Source: Pseudomonadota bacterium
GTDB taxonomy: Bacteria; Pseudomonadota; Alphaproteobacteria; Rhizobiales; Xanthobacteraceae
DNA length: 5,056 bases
Direction: 5' to 3'
NCBI GenBank assembly: GCA_023433965.1
Contig: JAEYTQ010000607.1
Location: 1-5,056 of the forward strand
Shown: positions 1 through 5,056 of the stretch, piece after piece
Numbering within the stretch: position 1 is the stretch's first letter
Layout: each line of letters begins with the position of its first letter
Made by a program: the position numbers and the translations under genes
Notes under the pieces: generated by a model
Databases searched by the model: none
Seen by the model: only the letters and a program-made list of their open reading frames with translations
Told to the model about the DNA's origin: nothing

Positions 1-53
1 CGGATTTCATCCAGCGTCGCCGCTGTCTTGCTGTTGAGATAGTCAAAATCCAT
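1..53 (-). CDS. N-terminal fragment of an unidentified protein (runs off left edge)
   Basis: Only 17 complete codons are visible, reading MDFDYLNSKTAATLDEI, so the product cannot be named. The start is supported by a strong purine-rich ribosome binding site, AGAGGGGG, at 61-68 on the minus strand, seven bases before the ATG at 51-53. It lies 98 bp downstream of the flavoprotein gene on the same strand, so co-transcription is possible, although a hairpin lies in the gap. The acyl-CoA context makes another lipid-metabolism enzyme plausible, but nothing in these 17 residues proves it. Confidence 0.6.
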   Translation of the reverse strand, partial: MDFDYLNSKTAATLDEI

Positions 54-60
54 CGCCTGT

Positions 61-68
61 CCCCCTCT
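61..68 (-). promoter_or_regulatory. Ribosome binding site of the left-edge gene
   Basis: The minus-strand sequence AGAGGGGG lies seven bases upstream of the ATG at 53-51. It is the main evidence that a real gene begins there, because only 17 codons are in view. Confidence 0.55.
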
Positions 69-114
69 CGTCCTGATTGGCGGCCGTAAGGGGATTCTTG
101 GCGGGCGATGGTTA

Positions 115-141
115 ATCTGCCGTTAAATGGACGGGGCAGAT
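115..141 (-). terminator. Hairpin just downstream of the NMO1 stop, possible terminator
   Basis: ATCTGCC at 115-121 pairs with GGCAGAT at 135-141. The stem can alternatively extend through CCGT/ACGG with a two-base bulge, leaving a loop of about seven bases. It begins about ten bases past the NMO1 stop codon (154-152). No run of U follows on the minus strand (TTAACC comes next), so it is not a canonical intrinsic terminator. It could stabilise the 3' end or help Rho-dependent termination. The gap 54-151 otherwise holds only the ribosome binding site of the next gene. Confidence 0.35.
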
Positions 142-151
142 GAGCGCGGGA

Positions 152-1156
152 TTAACCGTGATCGAGAGGCCTGCCTCCGTCTCGCACTGCCTGCCGCCCG
201 CCCGCCTCATGATACTCGGCGGCCGTCCGCGCGACGCGCTCGCCCGCGGCGAGCACGTCCGTCACCCCCGATGCGGAGTGGCCGGCGCTCCAGATGTCGC
301 GCCAGCGCTTCGGCCGGTTCTCGCGTGCGGCGACGTCGATGTCCTTGGCGATATCGATTGCGCCGCGCACCGGCAGATCGTCCGGATTGAGCCCGGCCGC
401 GACGATCGACGGCCTCAGCATGCTGGTCTGCAAGCCCGTGAACGCGGTGGTGAGCAAGATGTCGTCGGCACTGCTGTCGACCAGCATCCGCTTGTAGCGG
501 TCATCCGCCATGCTCTCCCGCGTCGCGATGAACTTGGTGCCCATATAGGCGAGATCGCAGCCGAGCACCTCGGCGGCATGCAGCGCCCGGCCGTCACTGA
601 TGCCGCCCGCAAGCACGATGATGCCGTCATAGAATGCGCGGACCGCGCGGACGAAAGCGAATGGATTGAGCCAGCCGGTCTGGCCGCCGGCGCCGGCGGT
701 CAGCAGCACCAGCCCGTCGGCGCCCGCTTCGGCCGCACGTTCGGCGTGGCGGATCGAGGCGACATCCGCCAGCACCAATGCGCCGACGTCGTGCAGCGGC
801 TTCAACACCGGCGCGGGCGAGCCGACCGAGGTGATGACGATCTCCGGCCTGTGCCGCAGCAGCACGGCGAGATCCTGCCCCAGCCGCGCGTTGGAATGGT
901 GCACGATCAGGTTCGGGCAGAGCGGCGCGGCCTTGCCCCCCGTTTGCTCCTCGTGCTGCCGCAGCCGCGTCCCGATCTCCGTGAGCCATTCGTCGAGCTG
1001 TTCCGCGCCACGGCAATTCGCGGTGGGAAAGCTGCCGATCACTCCATTGCGGCAGGCTGCGACCATGAGCTCGACGCCCGAGACCAGAAACATCGGCGCC
1101 GCGATCAGCGGCAGACGAAGACGATCGCGGACGCGGTGAAGTCGATCCGGTGGCAT
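152..1156 (-). CDS. Nitronate monooxygenase-family FMN oxidoreductase with Gln at the catalytic-His position (NMO1)
   Basis: A 334-residue protein of the 2-nitropropane dioxygenase/nitronate monooxygenase superfamily, which are FMN-binding TIM barrels that also include the enoyl-ACP reductase FabK. Seen in the sequence: an N-terminal barrel strand LRLPLIAAPMFLVSG (13-27), VIGSFP (39-44), NLIVHHSN (82-89), the glycine-rich AGAGGQTG (154-161), then the FMN phosphate-binding region LAGGISDGRAL with LGCDLAYMGTKFIAT. Length is normal for the family. The motif that is usually GGH reads GGQ: residue 159 is Gln (codon 682-680), where characterised nitronate monooxygenases use His as base. By hand count it is about half identical to the paralog at 4595-3627 over some 118 central residues. 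The start ATG follows AGGGAGG with five bases of spacing. It is divergent from the acyl-CoA ligase. Substrate unknown; nitronate oxidation is doubtful given the Gln. Confidence 0.9.
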   Translation of the reverse strand: MPPDRLHRVRDRLRLPLIAAPMFLVSGVELMVAACRNGVIGSFPTANCRGAEQLDEWLTEIGTRLRQHEEQTGGKAAPLCPNLIVHHSNARLGQDLAVLLRHRPEIVITSVGSPAPVLKPLHDVGALVLADVASIRHAERAAEAGADGLVLLTAGAGGQTGWLNPFAFVRAVRAFYDGIIVLAGGISDGRALHAAEVLGCDLAYMGTKFIATRESMADDRYKRMLVDSSADDILLTTAFTGLQTSMLRPSIVAAGLNPDDLPVRGAIDIAKDIDVAARENRPKRWRDIWSAGHSASGVTDVLAAGERVARTAAEYHEAGGRQAVRDGGRPLDHG

Positions 1157-1161
1157 GCATG

Positions 1162-1168
1162 CCTCCCT
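1162..1168 (-). promoter_or_regulatory. Ribosome binding site of NMO1
   Basis: The minus-strand AGGGAGG ends five bases before the ATG at 1156-1154. An out-of-frame ATG at 1160-1158 is too close to it to compete, which fixes the start at 1156. Confidence 0.6.
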
Positions 1169-1177
1169 GCGCGGGCT

Positions 1178-1208
1178 TTGTCGTTTGCTCCCGCAGTCTC
1201 TGTGCTAG
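1178..1208 (+). promoter_or_regulatory. Weak promoter candidate for the acyl-CoA ligase
   Basis: TTGTCG at 1178-1183 is followed after 18-19 bases by GTGCTAG (1202-1208), a poor -10 match. Transcription would start near 1214, giving a leader of about 50 bases. It is proposed mainly because the ligase needs a promoter in this 107-bp gap and because this -35 mirrors the stronger one on the opposite strand. Confidence 0.22.
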
Positions 1209-1218
1209 CGTGGCCGGC

Positions 1219-1247
1219 AACATAGGCACGCCAGAAGCCAATGACAA
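1219..1247 (-). promoter_or_regulatory. Sigma-70-type promoter candidate for NMO1
   Basis: On the minus strand, TTGTCA (1247-1242, five of six matches to consensus) is separated by exactly 17 bases from TATGTT (1224-1219, four of six matches). Transcription would start near 1212 and give a leader of about 55 bases before the NMO1 ATG at 1156. The core overlaps the proposed ligase promoter face to face. Confidence 0.45.
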
Positions 1248-1253
1248 AGCAAC

Positions 1254-1259
1254 GAGGAA
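1254..1259 (+). promoter_or_regulatory. Ribosome binding site that sets the ligase start
   Basis: GAGGAA precedes the ATG at 1264 by four bases. The same frame stays open back to 1150, but the upstream stretch lies over the divergent promoters and has no comparable site, so 1264 is the better start. Confidence 0.65.
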
Positions 1260-1263
1260 ACAT

Positions 1264-2826
1264 ATGTCTGATCCGCTCCACGCATCATCCCCGGCTTGTG
1301 CGCAGACGCTACGGGCGCTGTCGCGCTATCCCGGCCGCACCGCATTCGCCTGGCCCGGGGGATCGCTGAGCTATCAGGGCAGCATCGACCTGATCGGGCG
1401 CATCCAGGGCGTGTTCATGCGTCTGGGCCTGCAGCCCGGCGCCCGCGTCGCCTTCCTCACCGCGAACCGCGCCGACACCTGGTGCGCCGGCGTCGCCCCG
1501 CAACTGGCGCGGCTCTGCATCACCTGGCTGCATCCGCTGGGATCGCTCGAGGACCAGCTGTTCCAGCTCGAGGATTCCGGGGCCGAGATGCTGGTGGTCG
1601 ATCCTGCCGCCTTCTATGACCGCGGCGGCGAGCTCGCGGCGCGAGCGGCGCGGCTCAAGGCGGTGTTCACCATGGGACCGGCCGGCTATGGCGTCGATCT
1701 CTTGGCCGCGATCGAAACCGCGGGACATGCGAGCCCGCTGTGCCTCGCCGGCCCCGACGATCTCGCCACGCTGAACTACACCGGCGGCACCACGGGCAAA
1801 TCCAAGGGCGCGCTACGCTACCACCGCGAGAATGCCGGCGCTGCGGGCGCGATCCTCGCCGACTTCGAGATTCCCGAGGCCGCCCGCTATCTCACGGTCG
1901 CGCCGATTAGCCACGTCGCCGGCACGAAGGTGCTGCCGACCCTGATGCGCGGCGGCACCGTGCACATGCTGAAAGGCTTCGATCCCGAGGCGGTGCTGAC
2001 GACGATCGCACGCGAGCGCATCAACTTCACGCTGTTCGTTCCGACCATGATTTACGTGCTGCTCGATCATCCCGCGCTCGGCAAGAGCGATCTCTCATCG
2101 CTCGAGCTCGTGCTCTACGGGGCGTCGGCGATGTCGCCGAGCCGTCTGGTCGAAGGCATCGAACGCATCGGCCCCGTGTTCTCGCAGCTCTACGGCCAGA
2201 CCGAATGCTATCCCGTCTCGGTGCTGCGCAAGGCCGATCACGATCCCAAAAACCCGGAGCTGTTTCTGTCCTGCGGCTTCCCGATCTCGGCCTGCGAAGT
2301 CAGGATCCTCGACGACGACGACCAGGAGGTGAAGACGGGCGAGGCCGGCGAGATCTGCGTGCGCGCACCGCACGTGATGGCGGAGTACTGGAAGCGGCCC
2401 GACATCACCGCCGAGACGCTGAAGAACGGCTGGGTCCACACCGGCGACATCGCCCGCAGGGACGAGCGCGGCTACATGTTCATTCTCGACCGCAAGAAGG
2501 ACATGATCGTCAGCGGCGGCTTCAACATCTTCCCCCGCGAGGTCGAGGACGTGCTGTCGCAGCACGCTGACGTCGCGATGGTCGCCGTGGTCGGCATTCC
2601 CGACGAGAAATGGGGCGAGGCGGTCACCGCCATCGTCGTGCCGCGCGAGGGCGCAAGGCCCGACCCGGACGAGCTGATCAATCTGGTGAAGGCGCGAAAA
2701 GGCCCGGCGCATGCGCCGAAGCAGATCCAGTTCGCCAAGCAACTGCCGATGACCGGCGTCGGCAAGGTCGACAAGAAGGTGCTGCGCGCGGGCTTCTGGA
2801 GCGGGCGCGACCGGATGGTGGGGTGA
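1264..2826 (+). CDS. AMP-forming acyl-CoA synthetase/ligase (class I adenylate-forming)
   Basis: A 520-residue enzyme that should activate a carboxylic acid with ATP to an acyl-adenylate and transfer it to CoA in the cytoplasm. The core motifs are present in order: the phosphate-binding loop YTGGTTGKSKG (172-182), APISHVAG (213-220), YGQTE (310-314), GWVHTGD (389-395) with the ribose-binding Asp395, the hinge region LDRKKDMIVSGGFNIFPREVE (about 408-428), and the C-terminal PMTGVGKVDKK with catalytic Lys501. Length is typical of the FadD/feruloyl-CoA synthetase-like group. The loop has Ser180 where Pro is common before the Lys. The substrate cannot be read from the sequence: fatty, aromatic and other acids are all possible. 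It is divergent from NMO1 and convergent with the thioesterase, whose stop codon lies six bases beyond its own. Confidence 0.95.
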   Translation: MSDPLHASSPACAQTLRALSRYPGRTAFAWPGGSLSYQGSIDLIGRIQGVFMRLGLQPGARVAFLTANRADTWCAGVAPQLARLCITWLHPLGSLEDQLFQLEDSGAEMLVVDPAAFYDRGGELAARAARLKAVFTMGPAGYGVDLLAAIETAGHASPLCLAGPDDLATLNYTGGTTGKSKGALRYHRENAGAAGAILADFEIPEAARYLTVAPISHVAGTKVLPTLMRGGTVHMLKGFDPEAVLTTIARERINFTLFVPTMIYVLLDHPALGKSDLSSLELVLYGASAMSPSRLVEGIERIGPVFSQLYGQTECYPVSVLRKADHDPKNPELFLSCGFPISACEVRILDDDDQEVKTGEAGEICVRAPHVMAEYWKRPDITAETLKNGWVHTGDIARRDERGYMFILDRKKDMIVSGGFNIFPREVEDVLSQHADVAMVAVVGIPDEKWGEAVTAIVVPREGARPDPDELINLVKARKGPAHAPKQIQFAKQLPMTGVGKVDKKVLRAGFWSGRDRMVG

Positions 2827-2837
2827 GGTGCCTCACC
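2822..2837. terminator. Small palindrome holding both convergent stop codons
   Basis: GGTGAGG (2822-2828) and CCTCACC (2831-2837) are perfect inverted copies separated by TG. The ligase TGA (2824-2826) and the thioesterase stop (2835-2833) each lie inside an arm. With realistic loop geometry the stem would be five or six base pairs. It could serve as a short bidirectional terminator, but neither strand has a clear U tract; a CT-rich stretch follows on the plus strand. Confidence 0.3.
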
Positions 2838-3606
2838 TCTTCTCGATCACCAGGCTCTGCACCGCACGGCCGAAATAGCCCTGCCGGTCCGCCAGCCGAG
2901 ACATCGCAAGGCCGGCGCCGTCGCGGCCGATCCAGGATTCGCCGTCGAGCAGGATCCACTCGCCGACCGGTTGGCGCGCGAAGCTCACGGTGAGATCGGC
3001 GTTGATGTAGGTCCAGGCGCGGAAGTCGAGCGTCGAGGCGGTGCCGTTGGAGAAGTCGGCGGCGACCACGGCGCGCATCGCCTGCGAGACGGCTTCACCC
3101 TCGATCAGCGGATGCTCGACGCGAAACCAGATCGCGCCGGCGCCGGCCTGGCCGAAGCGGCCGCGCGCGGCACGCATCGACACCGATCGCACGAACGGGC
3201 TGGTGGCGGCGTGACCGTCCTCGAGCAGCGAGTCCTCCGGCGACGGCAGCGTGACCGGCAGCTCTCCGACCTCGTCCGGGAGCGGCTGCGCCTGGCACCT
3301 GATCTTGAGCACGGTGGCGCCGACCACCTGGACGCCGTCGGCGAGCAGCTTGATCTCGCAGAGCTGGATCTTGCGACCCTCGCGCAGGACCTCGGTCGCG
3401 ATCGTGAGCGGGGCAACCGGCACCGGGCGCATCAGATCGATGGTGACGCGAGCGATCTCCATCGGCACCGCTGTCGGGATGCGCTCGGCCGCCCAGGTCA
3501 CCAGCGAAGCCGGCGCCGAGCCGTGCTGCATGCGCCGGTCCCAGGGACCGGCCGCATCCGGGCTGGTGAGGACGCTGTTGCCGTCGATGCGGTAGATGGG
3601 TGACAT
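2833..3606 (-). CDS. TesB-like double-hotdog acyl-CoA thioesterase family protein
   Basis: A 257-residue protein resembling acyl-CoA thioesterases with two hotdog folds, which hydrolyse acyl-CoA to free acid and CoA. The first hotdog begins with GPWDRRMQHGSAPASL (20-35), carrying the typical HG near the start of its long helix. The second contains AADFSNG (182-188), where Asp184 fits the position of the catalytic Asp of E. coli TesB, then NADLTVSFARQPVGEWILLDGES (about 202-224) and a C-terminal GRAVQSLVI whose Gln250 may match the TesB Gln. These alignments are from memory. The ATG at 3606 is 20 bp past the NMO2 stop. An in-frame GTG at 3630-3628 would overlap that stop as GTGA and add eight residues; neither start has a strong ribosome binding site. 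Almost certainly co-transcribed with NMO2. Confidence 0.85.
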   Translation of the reverse strand: MSPIYRIDGNSVLTSPDAAGPWDRRMQHGSAPASLVTWAAERIPTAVPMEIARVTIDLMRPVPVAPLTIATEVLREGRKIQLCEIKLLADGVQVVGATVLKIRCQAQPLPDEVGELPVTLPSPEDSLLEDGHAATSPFVRSVSMRAARGRFGQAGAGAIWFRVEHPLIEGEAVSQAMRAVVAADFSNGTASTLDFRAWTYINADLTVSFARQPVGEWILLDGESWIGRDGAGLAMSRLADRQGYFGRAVQSLVIEKR

Positions 3607-3626
3607 GCTGCACTCGACCGTAGCGA

Positions 3627-4595
3627 TCACAAGGGCGGATCGATCGCTTCCTCGTACTCCTTCTTGAAACGCGCGATCAGCTCGGCGGCTGGCACGACCT
3701 TGTCGATGCTGCCGATGCCCTGGCCACTTCCCCAGATTTCCTTCCAAGCCTTCGGCTTGGCGCGCTCGCCTGAGGCGTCGGTGCCGAAATTCATCTTGGA
3801 AGGATCCGAAGTCGGCAGATTTTCGGGATCCATGCCGGCGGCGAGGATCGAGGGCTTGAGATAATTGCCGTGCACGCCGGTGAAGAGGTTGGAGTAGACG
3901 ATGTCGTCGGCGCTCGAGCCTGCGATCATCTCCTTGTAGCGCTCGACCGCATTGGCTTCCTTGGTCGCGATGAAGGCGGAGCCGACATAGGCGAAATCGG
4001 CCCCCAGGATGCGCGCGGCGCGGATCGCCTTGCCGTTGCCGATCGCACCCGACAGCGCGATCGGGCCGTCGAACCACTTTCGCGTCTCGGCCACGAAGGC
4101 CAGCGGCGAGATGGTGCCGGCATGGCCGCCGGCGCCGGCCGCAACCAGGATCAGGCCGTCGGCGCCCTTCTCGATCGCCTTGTGCGCGAATTTCTGATTG
4201 ATTACGTCGTGGAAGACGATGCCGCCCCAGCCGTGCACCGCCTGGTTCAGCTCCTCGCGCGCACCGAGCGAGGAGATGATCATCGGCACCTTGTACTTGG
4301 CGCAGAGCTGCATGTCGTGGTCGAGCCGGTTGTTCGACTTGTGCACGATCTGGTTGACCGCGAACGGCGCCGACGGCCTTTCGGGATGGGCGCGGTCATA
4401 GGCCGCGAGCTCCTCGGTGATCCGTGCCAGCCATTCGTCGAGCAGCTCCGGCGGCCGCGCGTTCAGCGCCGGAAACGAGCCAACCACACCCGCCTTGCAC
4501 TGTGCGATCACGAGATCGGGCACCGAGATGATGAAGAGCGGCGAGCCGATCACGGGGATCGACAGGCGCCCTTTGAAAAGGGCAGGCATGGACAT
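3627..4595 (-). CDS. Nitronate monooxygenase/FabK-family FMN oxidoreductase with canonical His (NMO2)
   Basis: A 322-residue protein of the same FMN-dependent TIM-barrel superfamily as NMO1. Visible motifs: GRLSIPVIGSPLFIIS (9-24), GVVGSFPALN (36-45), NQIVHKSN (81-88), the glycine-rich AGAGGHAG (153-160) with His158 at the catalytic-base position, and the phosphate-binding stretch LSGAIGNGKAI with LGADFAYVGSAFIAT (181-211). The C-terminus has WKEIWGSGQGIGSI, matching WRDIWSAGHSASGV in NMO1. The frame stays open to 4649, but the ATG at 4595 is preferred: AGAGGA lies ten bases upstream, and the best promoter would start transcription near 4633, inside the longer version. First gene of an apparent operon with the thioesterase. 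Databases probably call it nitronate monooxygenase; its neighbours suggest an acyl-CoA-linked redox role. Confidence 0.9.
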   Translation of the reverse strand: MSMPALFKGRLSIPVIGSPLFIISVPDLVIAQCKAGVVGSFPALNARPPELLDEWLARITEELAAYDRAHPERPSAPFAVNQIVHKSNNRLDHDMQLCAKYKVPMIISSLGAREELNQAVHGWGGIVFHDVINQKFAHKAIEKGADGLILVAAGAGGHAGTISPLAFVAETRKWFDGPIALSGAIGNGKAIRAARILGADFAYVGSAFIATKEANAVERYKEMIAGSSADDIVYSNLFTGVHGNYLKPSILAAGMDPENLPTSDPSKMNFGTDASGERAKPKAWKEIWGSGQGIGSIDKVVPAAELIARFKKEYEEAIDPPL

Positions 4596-4605
4596 TACGA
4601 AACGA

Positions 4606-4611
4606 TCCTCT
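4606..4611 (-). promoter_or_regulatory. Ribosome binding site that sets the NMO2 start
   Basis: The minus-strand AGAGGA lies ten bases before the ATG at 4595-4593. A second in-frame ATG two codons later (4589) has no such site, so 4595 is preferred. Confidence 0.5.
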
Positions 4612-4633
4612 GTTGGCCGGTCATGGAAGGTTG

Positions 4634-4687
4634 GGCGCCATACCAACAAGGCAATCTTTCAACTGTCAAGTATTGCGTTTTGGCGCC
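4634..4687. repeat. Nested inverted repeats around the NMO2 promoter
   Basis: GGCGCCA at 4634-4640 is inverted as TGGCGCC at 4681-4687. Inside these, GCAAT at 4651-4655 is inverted as ATTGC at 4672-4676. They bracket the NMO2 -35 element and overlap its -10 region. The arms are short and GGCGCC is itself palindromic and common in GC-rich DNA, so an operator role is speculative. Confidence 0.25.
4640..4669 (-). promoter_or_regulatory. Sigma-70-type promoter candidate for the NMO2-thioesterase operon
   Basis: A perfect TTGACA -35 element (4669-4664 on the minus strand) is followed after 18 bases by TGGTAT (4645-4640), a modest -10 match of three in six. The start of transcription would fall near 4633, leaving a leader of about 38 bases to the ATG at 4595. 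Confidence 0.45.
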
Positions 4688-4727
4688 GAGGCGGAGGCGA
4701 CGACCGCAATTCCAAGCAACGGAATTC

Positions 4728-4847
4728 CTCTCCTGTCATTCCGGGACGCGCGTAGCGCGAGCCGGGAATCCATTTCTTCGCGCCTACCGACGCACGATGG
4801 ATTCCGGGCTCAACGCCGCGCGTCGCCCCGGAATGACCAGAGGAGAG
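4728..4847. repeat. Palindromic intergenic repeat element, possibly also an aspA terminator
   Basis: The outer arms GTCATTCCGGG (4735-4745) and CCCGGAATGAC (4827-4837) are perfect inverted copies. The inner arms GGAATCCAT (4765-4773) and ATGGATTCC (4797-4805) are also perfect, with imperfect pairing between them, making a stem of about 40 bp with a loop at 4774-4796. Pairing continues weakly outwards into CTCTCC and GGAGAG. The left arm holds a smaller hairpin, CGCGC-GTA-GCGCG (4747-4759). Elements of this look are, from memory, dispersed in many copies between Bradyrhizobium genes. It begins about eight bases past the aspA stop, so it may terminate or stabilise that transcript. The surrounding gap (4596-4854) holds this element, the NMO2 promoter and no gene that can be supported. 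Confidence 0.8.
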
Positions 4848-4854
4848 AGTTGCC

Positions 4855-5056
4855 CTACCCGATCAGATCCGGATTGATCAGCCGCTCGAACGAAAACATC
4901 TCGTCCCACCTCTCCTGCGTCAGCAGCTCCCGCTCGACCACCACGATCTGGTGCAGCGACTTGCCGCTCGTGTATCCCTCGCGCGCGATCTCGGTGCACT
5001 GCTTGTAGCCGAGCAGCGGCTTCAGCACCGTGACGATGCCGAGCGAGTTCAGCACC
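4855..5056 (-). CDS. aspA: Aspartate ammonia-lyase, C-terminal fragment (runs off right edge)
   Basis: About 67 C-terminal residues of an enzyme that should deaminate L-aspartate to fumarate and ammonia. The visible part is the small C-terminal domain of the aspartase/fumarase superfamily: VLNSLGIVTVLKPLLGYKQC, then a helix (TEIAREGYTSGKS), then ERELLTQERWDEMFSFERL, ending NPDLIG before a TAG at 4857-4855. The NSLGIVT sequence and the ending resembling FSxxNLMHP fit aspartase better than class II fumarase, which usually has an LVTALNP-type sequence here. The active-site serine loop lies outside the window, so a fumarase cannot be fully excluded. The reading frame is open to the edge; the Val-Leu-Asn there is internal, not a start. 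It is upstream of NMO2 on the same strand but separated by 259 bp, a repeat and a promoter candidate, so probably transcribed separately. Confidence 0.8.
   Translation of the reverse strand, partial: VLNSLGIVTVLKPLLGYKQCTEIAREGYTSGKSLHQIVVVERELLTQERWDEMFSFERLINPDLIG

Larger units (their letters stand above)
1175..1250. repeat. Inverted repeat spanning the divergent promoter region
   Basis: GCTTTGTCGTTTGC at 1175-1188 and GCCAATGACAAAGC at 1237-1250 are inverted copies matching at 12 of 14 positions, with 48 bp between them. Both arms contain a TTGTC that can serve as the -35 element of a promoter pointing inwards. The arms could be paired operators for a shared regulator or simply two similar -35 regions. 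No adjacent regulator gene is visible in the window. Confidence 0.45.

Noticed and set aside
140..1225. A 361-codon plus-strand open frame opposite NMO1
   Set aside because: Its translation is rich in Arg, His, Asp and Ala with no recognisable motif, the usual antisense shadow of a GC-rich gene. The minus strand gives a complete flavoprotein with a ribosome binding site.
1150..1263. Upstream extension of the acyl-CoA ligase to an ATG at 1150
   Set aside because: It would cross the NMO1 start and the shared promoter region, has no good ribosome binding site, and adds Cys-rich sequence unlike the family. The ATG at 1264 has GAGGAA at the right distance.
2971..3603. A 210-codon plus-strand open frame opposite the thioesterase
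   Set aside because: It is low-information and Arg/Asp/His-rich, and the minus strand encodes a recognisable thioesterase with a normal length and start.
3607..4077. Upstream extension of the thioesterase frame to 4077
   Set aside because: The extra 157 residues are an out-of-frame reading of NMO2 and would cover about half of that gene. The family-like protein begins at about 3606, or at most at 3630.
4596..4649. Upstream extension of NMO2 to an ATG at 4649
   Set aside because: The predicted transcription start near 4633 lies inside the extension, and the added residues do not match the paralog. The ATG at 4595 has a ribosome binding site.
3870..4877. A 335-codon plus-strand open frame opposite NMO2 that continues across the repeat and past the aspA stop
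   Set aside because: It is antisense to the clear flavoprotein gene, has no family motif and runs through the palindromic repeat, so it is a compositional artefact.
4613..5008. Plus-strand open frame of 131 codons across the aspA-NMO2 gap
   Set aside because: It translates the palindromic repeat and the antisense of aspA; no motif or plausible ribosome binding site supports it.

Overview
The window is GC-rich (about two thirds G+C by eye) and gene-dense. Codon use, short intergenic gaps, protein types and a dispersed-type palindromic repeat suggest an alphaproteobacterium, most likely Bradyrhizobium or a close relative. This is inference from composition and remembered protein similarity; no search was run. 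The region looks chromosomal and metabolic: no transposase, phage gene, RNA gene or CRISPR array was seen.

Layout, left to right. (1) Minus strand, the first 17 codons of a gene running off the left edge (53..1), unidentified. (2) Minus strand, a nitronate monooxygenase/FabK-type flavoprotein (1156..152, here NMO1) with Gln where the family has its Gly-Gly-His histidine. (3) A 107-bp divergent promoter region. (4) Plus strand, an AMP-forming acyl-CoA ligase (1264..2826). (5) Minus strand and convergent with the ligase, a TesB-like double-hotdog acyl-CoA thioesterase (3606..2833); the two stop codons sit inside one small palindrome. (6) Minus strand, directly upstream of the thioesterase, a second flavoprotein of the same family (4595..3627, NMO2) that keeps the His. 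(7) A 259-bp gap with an NMO2 promoter candidate and a palindromic intergenic repeat of about 120 bp. (8) Minus strand, the C-terminal end of an aspartate ammonia-lyase (aspA) running off the right edge.

NMO2 and the thioesterase look like a two-gene operon. NMO1 and the ligase are divergently transcribed from one shared region. An acyl-activating ligase, an acyl-CoA-releasing thioesterase and two flavin oxidoreductases from the superfamily that contains the enoyl-ACP reductase FabK suggest that the flavoproteins act on an acyl or CoA-linked substrate rather than on free nitroalkanes; this is inference from context. aspA is probably an independent neighbour, separated by the repeat. Nothing here is clearly a new system. 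The most worthwhile leads are the His/Gln split between the paralogs, the overlapping divergent promoters, and the gene context of the flavoproteins.
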